From assembly GCA_007135845.1 (NCBI GenBank), contig SLIC01000225.1, positions 1 to 8,385 on the forward strand: a stretch of 8,385 nucleotides of DNA, given 5' to 3'. Under the pieces are notes generated by a model. That model saw only the letters and a list, made by a program, of their open reading frames with translations. It had not been told where the DNA came from and searched no databases. This DNA is from Candidatus Brevefilum sp. (GTDB lineage: Bacteria; Chloroflexota; Anaerolineae; Anaerolineales; Anaerolineaceae). Shown here piece after piece: positions 1-6,459 of the stretch; the first letter of the stretch is position 1, and every line of letters starts with the position of its first letter. Made by a program: the position numbers and the translations under genes.

Positions 1-319
1 GTGTGTGTTCACCAACTGTCCTGAGGACATAGATGAAACCATCAAACGGTGTGAAAATCCCGGATTGAAGATAGTCTTTCATGACTGTATGGGTGGATTG
101 AATTAGTTGTTCTTCTTCTGGTGTTTCCAGAAAAACTTCCGGAAGGATCATGTGGTAAGTAGATGGAGCATCACCCACGATTTGAGCCACTTCTTGCCAG
201 TATTCAGGTTGTGATGTGAACTGGTCACAGGCTATGACTGCCCATATATGCAGATCAATTGACGATTTTGGTAGGAGAACTTGAGGGATTTGGAGACCGA
301 TTTCTTTTATTAATGACAT
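1..319 (-). CDS. DUF1015 family protein, partial (N-terminal 106 residues)
   Basis: This reading frame starts at the ATG at 317-319 on the minus strand and runs open to the left edge, so only the N-terminal 106 codons are present. The start is supported by a purine-rich ribosome site (AAAGGATGG) about 6 bases upstream. The protein begins MSLIKEIGLQIPQ and contains the segments WAVIACDQFTSQPEYW (about residues 27-42) and VGDAPSTYHMILPEVFLETP, both of which I recognise as typical of the N-terminus of DUF1015 proteins. The function of that family is not established, and I assign none. Full members are around 400 residues, so most of the gene lies outside the window. It points the same way as the DegV gene but is separated from it by a terminator and 181 bases, so it is probably transcribed separately. 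No signal peptide or membrane segment is visible in this part. Confidence 0.85.
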   Translation of the reverse strand, partial: MSLIKEIGLQIPQVLLPKSSIDLHIWAVIACDQFTSQPEYWQEVAQIVGDAPSTYHMILPEVFLETPEEEQLIQSTHTVMKDYLQSGIFTPFDGFIYVLRTVGEHT

Positions 320-434
320 GATTCCATCCTTTGGCTGGTGAGAGTCTGGCAAGCGGTACGGTTAATATTTTATCTGAAAAATGAATTTATTGGGCTGAAG
401 ATGGATTATTGTCTTTGGCTGCTTATGACATATG
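320..434 (-). promoter_or_regulatory. Leader and probable promoter region of the DUF1015 gene
   Basis: The stretch between the DegV terminator and the DUF1015 start is AT-rich and must carry the promoter of the DUF1015 gene if the terminator works. On the minus strand the best -10-like element is TAAAAT (within GATAAAATATTAA, around 365-377). No good -35 box sits at the right distance. The promoter is therefore inferred mainly from position. Confidence 0.25.
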
Positions 435-468
435 AAAAAAGGCTGCCATAAATTAGCAACCTTTTTTT
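435..468 (-). terminator. Intrinsic terminator after the DegV gene
   Basis: The arms AAAAAAGGCTGC (435-446) and GCAACCTTTTTT (456-467) pair over 12 positions with one C-A mismatch around a 9-base loop. Read on the minus strand, the hairpin ends in a run of six T residues and starts 33 bases after the DegV stop codon. Because the A and T runs flank both sides, it could also stop transcription arriving from the plus strand. Confidence 0.75.
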
Positions 469-500
469 ATTAAAGAAATTTCTGAATTGGGGTAATCGGG

Positions 501-1373
501 TCAGTCCTTAAGTAATTCCGGATCGACGCCGGCAACATAGCCAATACCAACGGCGCCGGGGCCAATGTGTGTCCCGATGACCGGGCTCAGGTTCGAAACC
601 ATCAGCTCCTCTGGATTAAATCGTTCCTTGACCAATTCCAGGATTTTGTTGGCATTTTCTTCAGAGGCAGCATGGACGACGCCGATGAAATTAATCGGTG
701 ATTTTCCTTCAACGCCTTCTCCAATAATATCAAGTAGGCGGGCTTGGGCTTTTTTAGATGTACGCACTTTTTCGAGAGCCTCAACTTTACCCTCTTTAAG
801 ATAGAGAATGGGCTTCAGTCCCAGTGCAGTACCCAGGAAACGGGAAGCTCCCCCAATCCGACCGCCACGGTGGAGAAATTCCAGCGTATCCACAGCGAAA
901 AAGACCTGAGAATGTTCACGGACAGTCTCCGCAACCTTGGCACATTCTTCCAATGAGGCACCCCGCTTGGCTGCCCGGGCAGCGGCAAGTGCCATGTAAG
1001 CCAAAGGCAGAGAAGAGGTTTGAGAGTCAATCAAAGTGATATTGGCATCGGGGATCATCTTCTTGGCCTGGATGGCAGAGTCTAAGGTGCCGGAGAGGGC
1101 TGAAGAAATGACGACTGTCAGAATGTCATAACCCTCATCATTCAATTGCTTAAAAGCATCGGCGAAAGCCTGGATGCTTGGTTGGGATGTTGAAGGCATC
1201 ACCTCTGCTGTGGGAAGGCGCTTATAAAATGCGTCTGAGCTAATATCGACGTTATCCTTGAGGGTTTCCTCTCCCCAGATAACGACCAGGGGGATCACGG
1301 TGATCCCGTATTGAGAGACCAGCTCGTCAGGTAAATAAGCGGTTGAATCAGTTACGACTGCTACTTTTGACAT
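501..1373 (-). CDS. DegV family fatty-acid-binding protein
   Basis: A 290-residue protein, the usual length for the DegV (FakB-like) family. These are soluble cytoplasmic proteins that hold a single fatty acid. In Firmicutes they present it to the kinase FakA, which phosphorylates the carboxyl group for phospholipid synthesis. Visible family motifs are VTDSTAYLP (7-15), PSTSQPS (60-66), SSALSGT (90-96), the HRGGRIGG segment (168-175) and GTHIGPGAVG (267-276). Together they form the N-terminal EDD fold and the lipid pocket. There is no signal peptide. The ATG at 1373 has an AAGGA ribosome site 8 bases upstream. No kinase partner gene lies within this window, so its role in fatty-acid activation is inferred from the family only. 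Transcription is divergent from ffh, and a terminator follows. The exact lipid specificity cannot be read from the sequence. Confidence 0.93.
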   Translation of the reverse strand: MSKVAVVTDSTAYLPDELVSQYGITVIPLVVIWGEETLKDNVDISSDAFYKRLPTAEVMPSTSQPSIQAFADAFKQLNDEGYDILTVVISSALSGTLDSAIQAKKMIPDANITLIDSQTSSLPLAYMALAAARAAKRGASLEECAKVAETVREHSQVFFAVDTLEFLHRGGRIGGASRFLGTALGLKPILYLKEGKVEALEKVRTSKKAQARLLDIIGEGVEGKSPINFIGVVHAASEENANKILELVKERFNPEELMVSNLSPVIGTHIGPGAVGIGYVAGVDPELLKD

Positions 1374-1497
1374 AAGATATCCTTTCTTGATTTATATAAA
1401 TAATGAATACAATGAACACATTACCATACTTAACACTAAGCGGTGCAAAACGTCGCGGTTTTCTTTTTCAAAATTGGCTTAAAATTTACCACAATTG

Positions 1498-1505
1498 TAT
1501 ATAAT
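1498..1505 (+). promoter_or_regulatory. Possible second (distal) promoter of ffh
   Basis: A perfect TATAAT lies at 1500-1505, within TATATAAT. The best upstream candidate is TTGGCT at 1474-1479, which is 20 bases from TATAAT or 18 from the overlapping TATATA at 1498. The -10 is strong but the spacing is poor, so this is a weaker candidate than the promoter at 1527-1555. Confidence 0.3.
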
Positions 1506-1526
1506 GAAGCAAAATGGATCTTCCCC

Positions 1527-1555
1527 TTGACCTCAGGGTGGATACACGCTAAAAT
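1527..1555 (+). promoter_or_regulatory. Sigma70-type promoter of the ffh-rpsP-rimM gene run
   Basis: TTGACC (1527-1532, five of six consensus bases) and TAAAAT (1550-1555, five of six) are separated by exactly 17 bases. Initiation would fall near 1562, leaving a leader of about 38 bases before the ffh GTG. It is the best-matching promoter I found in the window and lies in the divergent gap, as expected for the first gene of the rightward run. Confidence 0.62.
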
Positions 1556-1599
1556 CACTGCTTGAAAATATTCTAAAAGAGATGAATTGACGATTAATT

Positions 1600-2922
1600 G
1601 TGTTTGAAAACCTGACAGAGCGCCTGACGGGCATTTTTGAAAACCTGCGTCGGCACGGCCGCCTATCTGAAGCGGATGTCGAAGACGTGACACGCGAAGT
1701 GCGCATGGCATTACTTGAAGCCGATGTTCATTACAGCGTGGTAAAGCAGTTGACCCAACGTGTTAAGGCTCGGGCGGTTGGCCATGATATTTCTAAAGCC
1801 CTCAATCCTGCTCAGCAGGTGATTAAAATCGTCAATGATGAACTGATTGCAACACTGGGCGAACCGAGTTCGTTGAACCTTAAAGGCGAACGTCCACATG
1901 TGATTATGCTGGTTGGTTTACAGGGATCAGGAAAGACGACTGCTGCTGCAAAACTCGCCAAGCGGTTGCGTGGACAGGGCGAGCGCGTGATGATGGTTGC
2001 AGCTGACCCTTATCGTCCTGCCGCCGTCACCCAATTGCAAACCCTGGGAGAGCGGATTGATGTACCGGTTTATTATCAGCCTGATACTGCTCCTCCTAAA
2101 CTGGCAGCCGAAGCGTATCAAACAGCGCGCAAAGGCGGCACGGGTGTCGTGATATTAGACACCGCTGGTCGATCTCAAATGGACCAGGCATTAATGGACG
2201 AATTGAGCGCAATCGAAAAGAATATCCCGGTAAATGAAACCTTACTGGTTGTGGACGCGATGATTGGTCAGGAAGCATTAAATGTGGCACAGGGTTTCCG
2301 GCAAGTGCTGCCCATCTCTGGGCTGTTTATGACCAAAATTGATGGTGATGCTCGCGGTGGTGCCGCGATCTCGATCAGGGAGGTGACGGGTGTCCCGATC
2401 AAGTTCCTGGGTGTTGGCGAGTCCATAGAAGCGATTGAGGAGTATAATCCTCAGAGGTTGGCTTCCAGGATCCTGGGTATGGGCGATATGTTAGGCTTGA
2501 TCGAGAAAGCTGAAACCGCCTTTGATGACCAGGAAGCAGAAAAGCAGGCTGAAAAGCTGATGCGCGGCGAGTTCTCTTTAGAAGATTTCGCCAAGCAATT
2601 AAAACAGATGCGCAAGATGGGACCCTTATCGCAGATCCTGGAGATGATGCCTGGTCAAATGGGCCAGGTAGCACGACAGGTCGATCCCCGGGACGCTGAA
2701 GATCAGCTTAAGCAAATTGAAGCGGTGATCAACTCGATGACGATTGAGGAACGCCGCAACCCTAAGATATTGAATGCCAGCCGCAGGCGCAGAATTGCGT
2801 TTGGGTCAGGATTGGATGTGCAGGTAGTAAACCAGGTTATGAAGCGTTTCCGAGAGACCCAACGGCTGATCAAAACCTTACAGAAATCGGGCGGCAAAGG
2901 ACTTGGCCGTTTGATGGGATAG
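1600..2922 (+). CDS. ffh: Signal recognition particle GTPase Ffh (SRP54)
   Basis: A 440-residue SRP54 homologue of normal length. Ffh binds 4.5S/SRP RNA and the signal sequences of nascent membrane and exported proteins, then docks with FtsY at the membrane, where both hydrolyse GTP. The helical N domain covers about residues 1-95. The G domain follows, with the P-loop GLQGSGKTT (106-114), DTAGR (187-191), TKID (245-248, guanine specificity) followed by GDARGG, and GVGE (271-274). The methionine-rich M domain runs from about 298 to the end and contains MRKMGPLSQILEMMPGQMG and the RNA-binding segment RRRRIAFGSG. The start is GTG at 1600; an in-frame stop at 1588-1590 and the absence of ATG, GTG or TTG between them exclude an earlier one. 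There is no clear Shine-Dalgarno within 12 bases, and the nearest purine run is about 19 bases away. It is the first gene of the rightward run. Confidence 0.98.
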   Translation: MFENLTERLTGIFENLRRHGRLSEADVEDVTREVRMALLEADVHYSVVKQLTQRVKARAVGHDISKALNPAQQVIKIVNDELIATLGEPSSLNLKGERPHVIMLVGLQGSGKTTAAAKLAKRLRGQGERVMMVAADPYRPAAVTQLQTLGERIDVPVYYQPDTAPPKLAAEAYQTARKGGTGVVILDTAGRSQMDQALMDELSAIEKNIPVNETLLVVDAMIGQEALNVAQGFRQVLPISGLFMTKIDGDARGGAAISIREVTGVPIKFLGVGESIEAIEEYNPQRLASRILGMGDMLGLIEKAETAFDDQEAEKQAEKLMRGEFSLEDFAKQLKQMRKMGPLSQILEMMPGQMGQVARQVDPRDAEDQLKQIEAVINSMTIEERRNPKILNASRRRRIAFGSGLDVQVVNQVMKRFRETQRLIKTLQKSGGKGLGRLMG

Positions 2923-2965
2923 CCAGAGGATAAGAAAGGTGTGCGTTTCCTTCAACGACCCCTCG

Positions 2966-3007
2966 AGCCTTTCAAAAGAATCAGGCTGACATTTACCCGT
3001 TAGGGTA
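2966..3007 (+). promoter_or_regulatory. Two hairpins and weak promoter-like element ahead of rpsP
   Basis: The 124-base gap between ffh and rpsP holds two small hairpins. The first is AGCCTTTC (2966-2973), an AAAA loop, then GAA and AGGCT (2978-2987) with a two-base bulge. The second is TACCC-GTTA-GGGTA (2994-3007). Neither is followed by a U run, so they are not clear terminators. A TATAAA at 3006-3011 could be a -10 box, but I see no good -35. They may be transcript-processing or leader structures, and function is unproven. Confidence 0.3.
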
Positions 3008-3046
3008 TAAAAACAACAAAATTATTAAAAGAGGAGCAAAATTTCG

Positions 3047-3388
3047 ATGGTACGTATTCGATTACGCCGGGTTGGTGCCCGGAATCAAGCAAGTTACCGG
3101 GTTGTGGTGGCTGATAAAGAAAGCCCACGTGATGGTCGCTTTATTGAAAATGTTGGACACTATAACCCCCGTACAGAGCCTTCAACGATTGTGTTGAAGG
3201 ATGACAGAGTTTTCTATTGGCTGAGCGTCGGTGCACAACCAACTGAAGCAGTCGATGGCCTGTTTAGGCAAACAGACCTGTGGGCGCGGTATGAGCGCTT
3301 TAAAGCAGGTGAAGATGTTGATGCGCTTGTTGAAGAAGCTGAACAAGTTTACAAAACCCGGGTAACTGACCCACGCACGAACCCGTAA
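3047..3388 (+). CDS. rpsP: 30S ribosomal protein S16, with C-terminal extension
   Basis: S16 is an early-assembling protein of the 30S subunit that binds 16S rRNA. The N-terminal 80 or so residues are typical: MVRIRLRRVGARNQASYRVVVAD, then SPRDGRFIENVGHYNP and a segment ending in GAQPTEAV. The protein has 113 residues, whereas most bacterial S16 proteins have about 80-90. The additional C-terminal part (about 88-113) is charged, contains GEDVDALVEEAEQVYKT, and ends in a short polar tail. A GAGGAG ribosome site precedes the ATG at a spacing of about 10 bases. The gene lies between ffh and khpA, the standard order, and is probably co-transcribed with them. The identification is secure; only the role of the tail is unknown. 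Confidence 0.97.
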   Translation: MVRIRLRRVGARNQASYRVVVADKESPRDGRFIENVGHYNPRTEPSTIVLKDDRVFYWLSVGAQPTEAVDGLFRQTDLWARYERFKAGEDVDALVEEAEQVYKTRVTDPRTNP

Positions 3389-3425
3389 TACCAAATTTAT
3401 TATCTGAGAAAGTACTGAGGCAGAT

Positions 3426-3677
3426 ATGAAGGATGATAACCTGCAAGGATTGGTTGAGTTTGTTGCAAAATCACTGGTTGATGAACCAGAGGAAGTCAAA
3501 GTCGATCAATATCAACGCGGCAATACCATTCATCTGGAATTGAATGTATCAAAAGAGGATATGGGGCGTGTGATCGGAAAGGGTGGACAGGTGGCAAATG
3601 CCATCCGAACCCTGCTCAAAGTTGCTGCAGCACGTGAAGGGAGCCGCGTCAACTTAGATATCGTTGATCAGCGATAA
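3426..3677 (+). CDS. khpA: KH-domain RNA-binding protein KhpA
   Basis: An 83-residue protein that is essentially one type II KH domain. The RNA-binding GxxG loop is GKGG at 51-54, within MGRVIGKGGQVANAIRTLL, preceded by the beta strand TIHLELNV. KhpA proteins bind many transcripts and, in Gram-positive bacteria, work as a dimer with KhpB (Jag/EloR), which is not encoded here. The location between rpsP and rimM is the standard one for this family (formerly annotated YlqC). The ATG has a GAGG ribosome site 5 bases upstream. The gene begins 37 bases after rpsP and ends 16 bases before the preferred rimM start. Its 3' end also contains an alternative TTG start for rimM. Confidence 0.95.
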   Translation: MKDDNLQGLVEFVAKSLVDEPEEVKVDQYQRGNTIHLELNVSKEDMGRVIGKGGQVANAIRTLLKVAAAREGSRVNLDIVDQR

Positions 3678-3693
3678 CCAAACCATAATAAAA

Positions 3694-4248
3694 ATGCCTC
3701 TCAATAATCACAGTGATGCAGGCTCGGAACTTGTTCACGAGCCTGCCTTTCTTGTCTTAGGCAAACTAAGACGTGCTCATGGCGTACAGGGCGAAATCGC
3801 GCTGGAAGTCCAGACGCGGATGTTGGAATTATTGGAACCCGAATCAATTGTGTATGTTGGGGAAGAACACCAGGTTTTAACGATCGAAAAATCGCGCTGG
3901 AAACAAGATCTTCTCCTGTTAAAATTCTTCGGAATCGATGATCGCACCAATGTGTCTGTTTTGACAAATGAACTGGTATATATCAAAGCAGATGAATTGC
4001 CGACATTAACGGATGATGAATTTTATTTTCATGATTTGTTAGGTTTGGAAGTTGTCTTTACCAGTGGGGAAATTATCGGTGTGTTGGAAGAGATTCTCGA
4101 AACGGGAGCCAATGATGTTTTCCTTGTGAGGGATCAGGCTGGTAAAGAGGTTTTAATCCCCGTGGTTGAAGAATTTATCATTGACGTTGATATTGAAAAT
4201 GGAAAAATTCTTGTTGAACCCTTCGAATGGTATGGTGGGAATCGTTGA
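3694..4248 (+). CDS. rimM: Ribosome maturation factor RimM
   Basis: RimM binds S19 in the 30S head and helps late assembly of the small subunit. The N-terminal RimM domain starts at about residue 19 with FLVLGKLRRAHGVQGE. The C-terminal PRC-barrel includes DEFYFHDLLGLEV (108-120), TGANDVFLV (137-145) and LIPVVEEFI (154-162). From ATG 3694 the protein has 184 residues, slightly longer than usual because of a polar leader of about 18 residues. A TTG at 3664 in the same frame would add 10 residues and overlap khpA, but neither start has a visible Shine-Dalgarno. No in-frame ATG, GTG or TTG exists between 3697 and the conserved domain, so the start cannot lie later. The stop codon overlaps the dprA start (TGATG). 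Two hairpins sit in codons 9-27. Confidence 0.95.
   Translation: MPLNNHSDAGSELVHEPAFLVLGKLRRAHGVQGEIALEVQTRMLELLEPESIVYVGEEHQVLTIEKSRWKQDLLLLKFFGIDDRTNVSVLTNELVYIKADELPTLTDDEFYFHDLLGLEVVFTSGEIIGVLEEILETGANDVFLVRDQAGKEVLIPVVEEFIIDVDIENGKILVEPFEWYGGNR
3718..3746 (+). repeat. Perfect 9-bp inverted repeat in the 5' coding part of rimM
   Basis: GCAGGCTCG (3718-3726) pairs without mismatch with CGAGCCTGC (3738-3746). The 11-base interval can itself fold as GAAC-TT-GTTC with a bulged A, extending the stem. CTTTCTTGTCTT follows the right arm, giving a terminator-like appearance although the T run is interrupted. It spans the non-conserved leader codons of RimM. Confidence 0.7.
3754..3772 (+). repeat. 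Perfect 7-bp hairpin next to the first, in rimM
   Basis: GTCTTAG (3754-3760) and CTAAGAC (3766-3772) pair perfectly around the loop GCAAA. A T-G wobble could add one more pair at each end. It begins 7 bases after the previous hairpin, so the two form a tandem pair covering about codons 9-27. Confidence 0.65.
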
Positions 4249-5339
4249 TGGTGGATCAAAGAAAGTATTGGATTGGTTTCAACCTGGTTAAAGGGATTGG
4301 CGCAGTCAGGTTTCAACAAATCCAAAGCTACTTCGGAGATCTTTCAATTGCATGGCATGCACCAACCGAAGCATTCCAAGAGATTGGTTTACCTGGTCGG
4401 GTTTTGAAGAACTTTTTTTCATTGAGAAATGAGATAAATCTTGACCAGATGTATGAATCGATCCTTTCGACTAATACAACAGTTTTAACCCTGTTAGATG
4501 AGCAATATCCGAGGTTATTGAAAGAGATTGATCAGGCTCCTCCCGTTATTTATGTCAACGGCACCCTTACCCCTGCAGATGATTTTGCTGTGGCAATGGT
4601 GGGTACACGAATGGTCACAGCCTACGGACAACAGGTCACCCGAGATACAAGCACCTTCCTTGCTGGCCATGGTCTGACAATTGTCAGCGGTTTGGCGCGT
4701 GGTGTGGACGCTTTGGCACATCAACATGCAATACAAGCCGGCGGGAGGACGATCGCAGTATTGGGTTCTGGTGTGGATGTTATCTATCCACCTGAGCATC
4801 GTAAGCTGGCTGAAGCGATTGAAGAAAATGGGGCGATCATCAGCGATTACCCTCTGGGTACCCAACCAGAAGGGATCAATTTCCCACCAAGGAACCGGAT
4901 CATATCGGGGCTTTCATTAGCGACGATCGTAGTTGAAGCTGGCGAGCGCAGCGGGGCGTTAATTACGGCCGACTTCGCTGTTGAGCAGGGACGGGATGTG
5001 TTTGCGGTTCCCGGGAATGTTTTTTCCCCGGCAAGCCGGGGAACGAACCGGTTGATCCAGAAAGGGGCTTATGCAATGGTCTCACCTCAGGATGTTCTGG
5101 ATGTACTTGACCTCAGCCAGGTAGAGGATTATAAAGATGCCCGGCAATCATTGCCTGCGGATACGACCGAAGCGAGGATCTTACAGGTGATGGGTTATGA
5201 ACCTATCCATGTAGATGAGATTTGCCACGAGTCGGGCATACCTGTTGAAAAGGTTTCTGCTGCGTTGACAATGATGGAGTTGAAAGGTATGGTACAGCAC
5301 GTTGGCGGGATGCGCTACGTAGCACTCTCTGGGAGATGA
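4248..5339 (+). CDS. dprA: DNA-processing protein DprA (Smf)
   Basis: DprA binds incoming single-stranded DNA during natural transformation and loads RecA onto it. It is also widespread in bacteria not known to be competent. From ATG 4248 the protein has 363 residues. It has an N-terminal helix-hairpin-helix/SAM-like region (KGIGAVRFQQIQSYFG, 15-30). The Rossmann-like core shows VGTR (118-121), SGLARGVD (147-154), GSGVDVIYP, FPPRNR (212-217), EAGERSGALITA and SRGTNRLI. A C-terminal winged-helix domain (about 305-358) ends in GGMRYVAL. I chose 4248 because its ATG overlaps the rimM stop as TGATG, a usual arrangement for coupled translation. An in-frame ATG at 4227 would add seven residues (MVWWESL) that do not look conserved. 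Linkage of dprA to topA is common in bacteria, although here a sugar-nucleotide gene intervenes. Confidence 0.96.
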   Translation: MVDQRKYWIGFNLVKGIGAVRFQQIQSYFGDLSIAWHAPTEAFQEIGLPGRVLKNFFSLRNEINLDQMYESILSTNTTVLTLLDEQYPRLLKEIDQAPPVIYVNGTLTPADDFAVAMVGTRMVTAYGQQVTRDTSTFLAGHGLTIVSGLARGVDALAHQHAIQAGGRTIAVLGSGVDVIYPPEHRKLAEAIEENGAIISDYPLGTQPEGINFPPRNRIISGLSLATIVVEAGERSGALITADFAVEQGRDVFAVPGNVFSPASRGTNRLIQKGAYAMVSPQDVLDVLDLSQVEDYKDARQSLPADTTEARILQVMGYEPIHVDEICHESGIPVEKVSAALTMMELKGMVQHVGGMRYVALSGR

Positions 5340-5361
5340 ACAGGAAAAGAGGTGTTGAAAG

Positions 5362-6453
5362 ATGTATGAAAATTTTTACGCGGTGATCATGGCAGGCGGC
5401 AGCGGCACAAGGCTTTGGCCGCTTTCTCGTAAGGACCAACCCAAGCAGTCTTTACGGATTGCAGGTGACCGGACCCTATTTCAATATGCCGTTGATCGTT
5501 TAGAAAGTTTGTTTCCCCACGAGAGGATAATGGTTGTCACCATTGCTGATCAGGTCGATATGCTGCATGGAGAATGCCCTGAGATCCCGTTGGATAATTT
5601 CATAATTGAACCTTTACCCCGTGGGACTGCATCGGTTGTGGGCTTGGCAGGTGTGGCGTTAAAACACAAGGTCCCAAATGCCACCATGGCCATCCTGACT
5701 GCCGACCACCTGATTAAAAATGATGCACATCTGAGGCAATTATTACGAGCTGCCCATGCCGTTGCGCAAGAGGAAGTTTTAGTTACGCTTGGGATTACAC
5801 CAACCTTTCCAGCGACTGGTTATGGTTATATTCAACAGGGCGAACCATATGGTAACTATGAAGGTCTGGATGCTTTTGGCGTAATCAGGTTTAAGGAGAA
5901 ACCTCAGAAAGCTCAAGCTGAGGCGATGGTTGCAGATGGTCAACATGTGTGGAATTCGGGTATGTTCATTTGGCGAGTAGATGTTGTGATGGGTGAAATT
6001 GAACGCCAAATGCCCGATCTACACAAAAAGCTGGAATCGATTTCGGATGCCTGGCTGGATGATGCCAAAATGGATACGCTGGTAAATATTTGGCCGTTGA
6101 TTGAGCCGCAGACCATTGATTACGGCATCATGGAAAAGGCACAACAGGTTGTGGTTATCCCTTCTGTTGATTTGGGTTGGAATGATGTGGGTAGTTGGAG
6201 CTCGTTGTTCGATTCTGTTGATGGTGATGAGTCTGGTAACATTATTTTGCGGGGCGATCCAATCACATTTGACACACAAGGTACACTCATTTGTGGTGAT
6301 TCACCAGAACACCTGATTGTGACAATTGGTGTTGAAGACCTTATCATCATTGATTCTGGTGACGCGATACTCGTTTGCGACCGAAAACATGCTCAACGGG
6401 TACGTGATGTTGTCGATTATTTGAAGCAGCAAGGTCGCAAGGATTATTTGTAG
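5362..6453 (+). CDS. manC: Mannose-1-phosphate guanylyltransferase
   Basis: This cytoplasmic enzyme makes GDP-mannose from GTP and mannose-1-phosphate, the donor for mannosylated glycans and for GDP-fucose or GDP-rhamnose. The 363-residue protein is the short form, without the C-terminal phosphomannose-isomerase cupin of bifunctional ManC/AlgA. Visible are the nucleotide-binding signature GGSGTRLWPLSR (12-23), ADH (114-116), TGYGYIQQG (152-160), the EKP motif (179-181), NSGMFIW (198-204), DYGIMEK (253-259) and WNDVGSW (273-279). A C-terminal beta-rich region follows, with GVEDLIIIDSGDAILV. Two usually conserved spots differ: PKQSL (27-31) where many homologues have PKQF, and PRGTA (86-90) where RNTA is common. 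AGAGGTG lies 7 bases before the ATG. It sits 22 bases after dprA and 6 before topA. Other sugar-1-phosphate nucleotidyltransferases are possible but less likely. Confidence 0.9.
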   Translation: MYENFYAVIMAGGSGTRLWPLSRKDQPKQSLRIAGDRTLFQYAVDRLESLFPHERIMVVTIADQVDMLHGECPEIPLDNFIIEPLPRGTASVVGLAGVALKHKVPNATMAILTADHLIKNDAHLRQLLRAAHAVAQEEVLVTLGITPTFPATGYGYIQQGEPYGNYEGLDAFGVIRFKEKPQKAQAEAMVADGQHVWNSGMFIWRVDVVMGEIERQMPDLHKKLESISDAWLDDAKMDTLVNIWPLIEPQTIDYGIMEKAQQVVVIPSVDLGWNDVGSWSSLFDSVDGDESGNIILRGDPITFDTQGTLICGDSPEHLIVTIGVEDLIIIDSGDAILVCDRKHAQRVRDVVDYLKQQGRKDYL

Positions 6454-6459
6454 GAGTAG

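Noticed and set aside
1381..1440. Promoter for the DegV gene on the minus strand
   Set aside because: The stretch is AT-rich with TATATAAA-like sequence, but no -35/-10 pair with acceptable spacing could be picked, so no site is claimed even though a promoter must exist nearby.
1447..1462. Short AAAAC...GTTTT inverted repeat followed by T-rich sequence in the divergent gap
   Set aside because: There are only five pairs, mostly A-T, and no plus-strand gene upstream for it to terminate.
1436..1711. 91-codon open frame on the minus strand across the ffh start
   Set aside because: It overlaps the ffh promoter and N domain antisense, has a low-complexity composition and no recognisable motif. 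The conserved Ffh reading explains the sequence.
3182..3499. 105-codon minus-strand frame across rpsP and khpA
   Set aside because: It spans two secure genes antisense and shows no domain; it is a chance open frame.
4515..4865. 116-codon open frame on the minus strand inside dprA
   Set aside because: It is fully antisense to the conserved DprA core, shows no family motif, and has a cysteine- and histidine-rich composition typical of shadow frames.
5024..5043. Very GC-rich perfect hairpin in dprA (TTCCCCGG-CAAG-CCGGGGAA)
   Set aside because: It encodes the conserved DprA segment FSPASRGTN, has no U run after it, and lies mid-gene, so codon constraint is a sufficient explanation.
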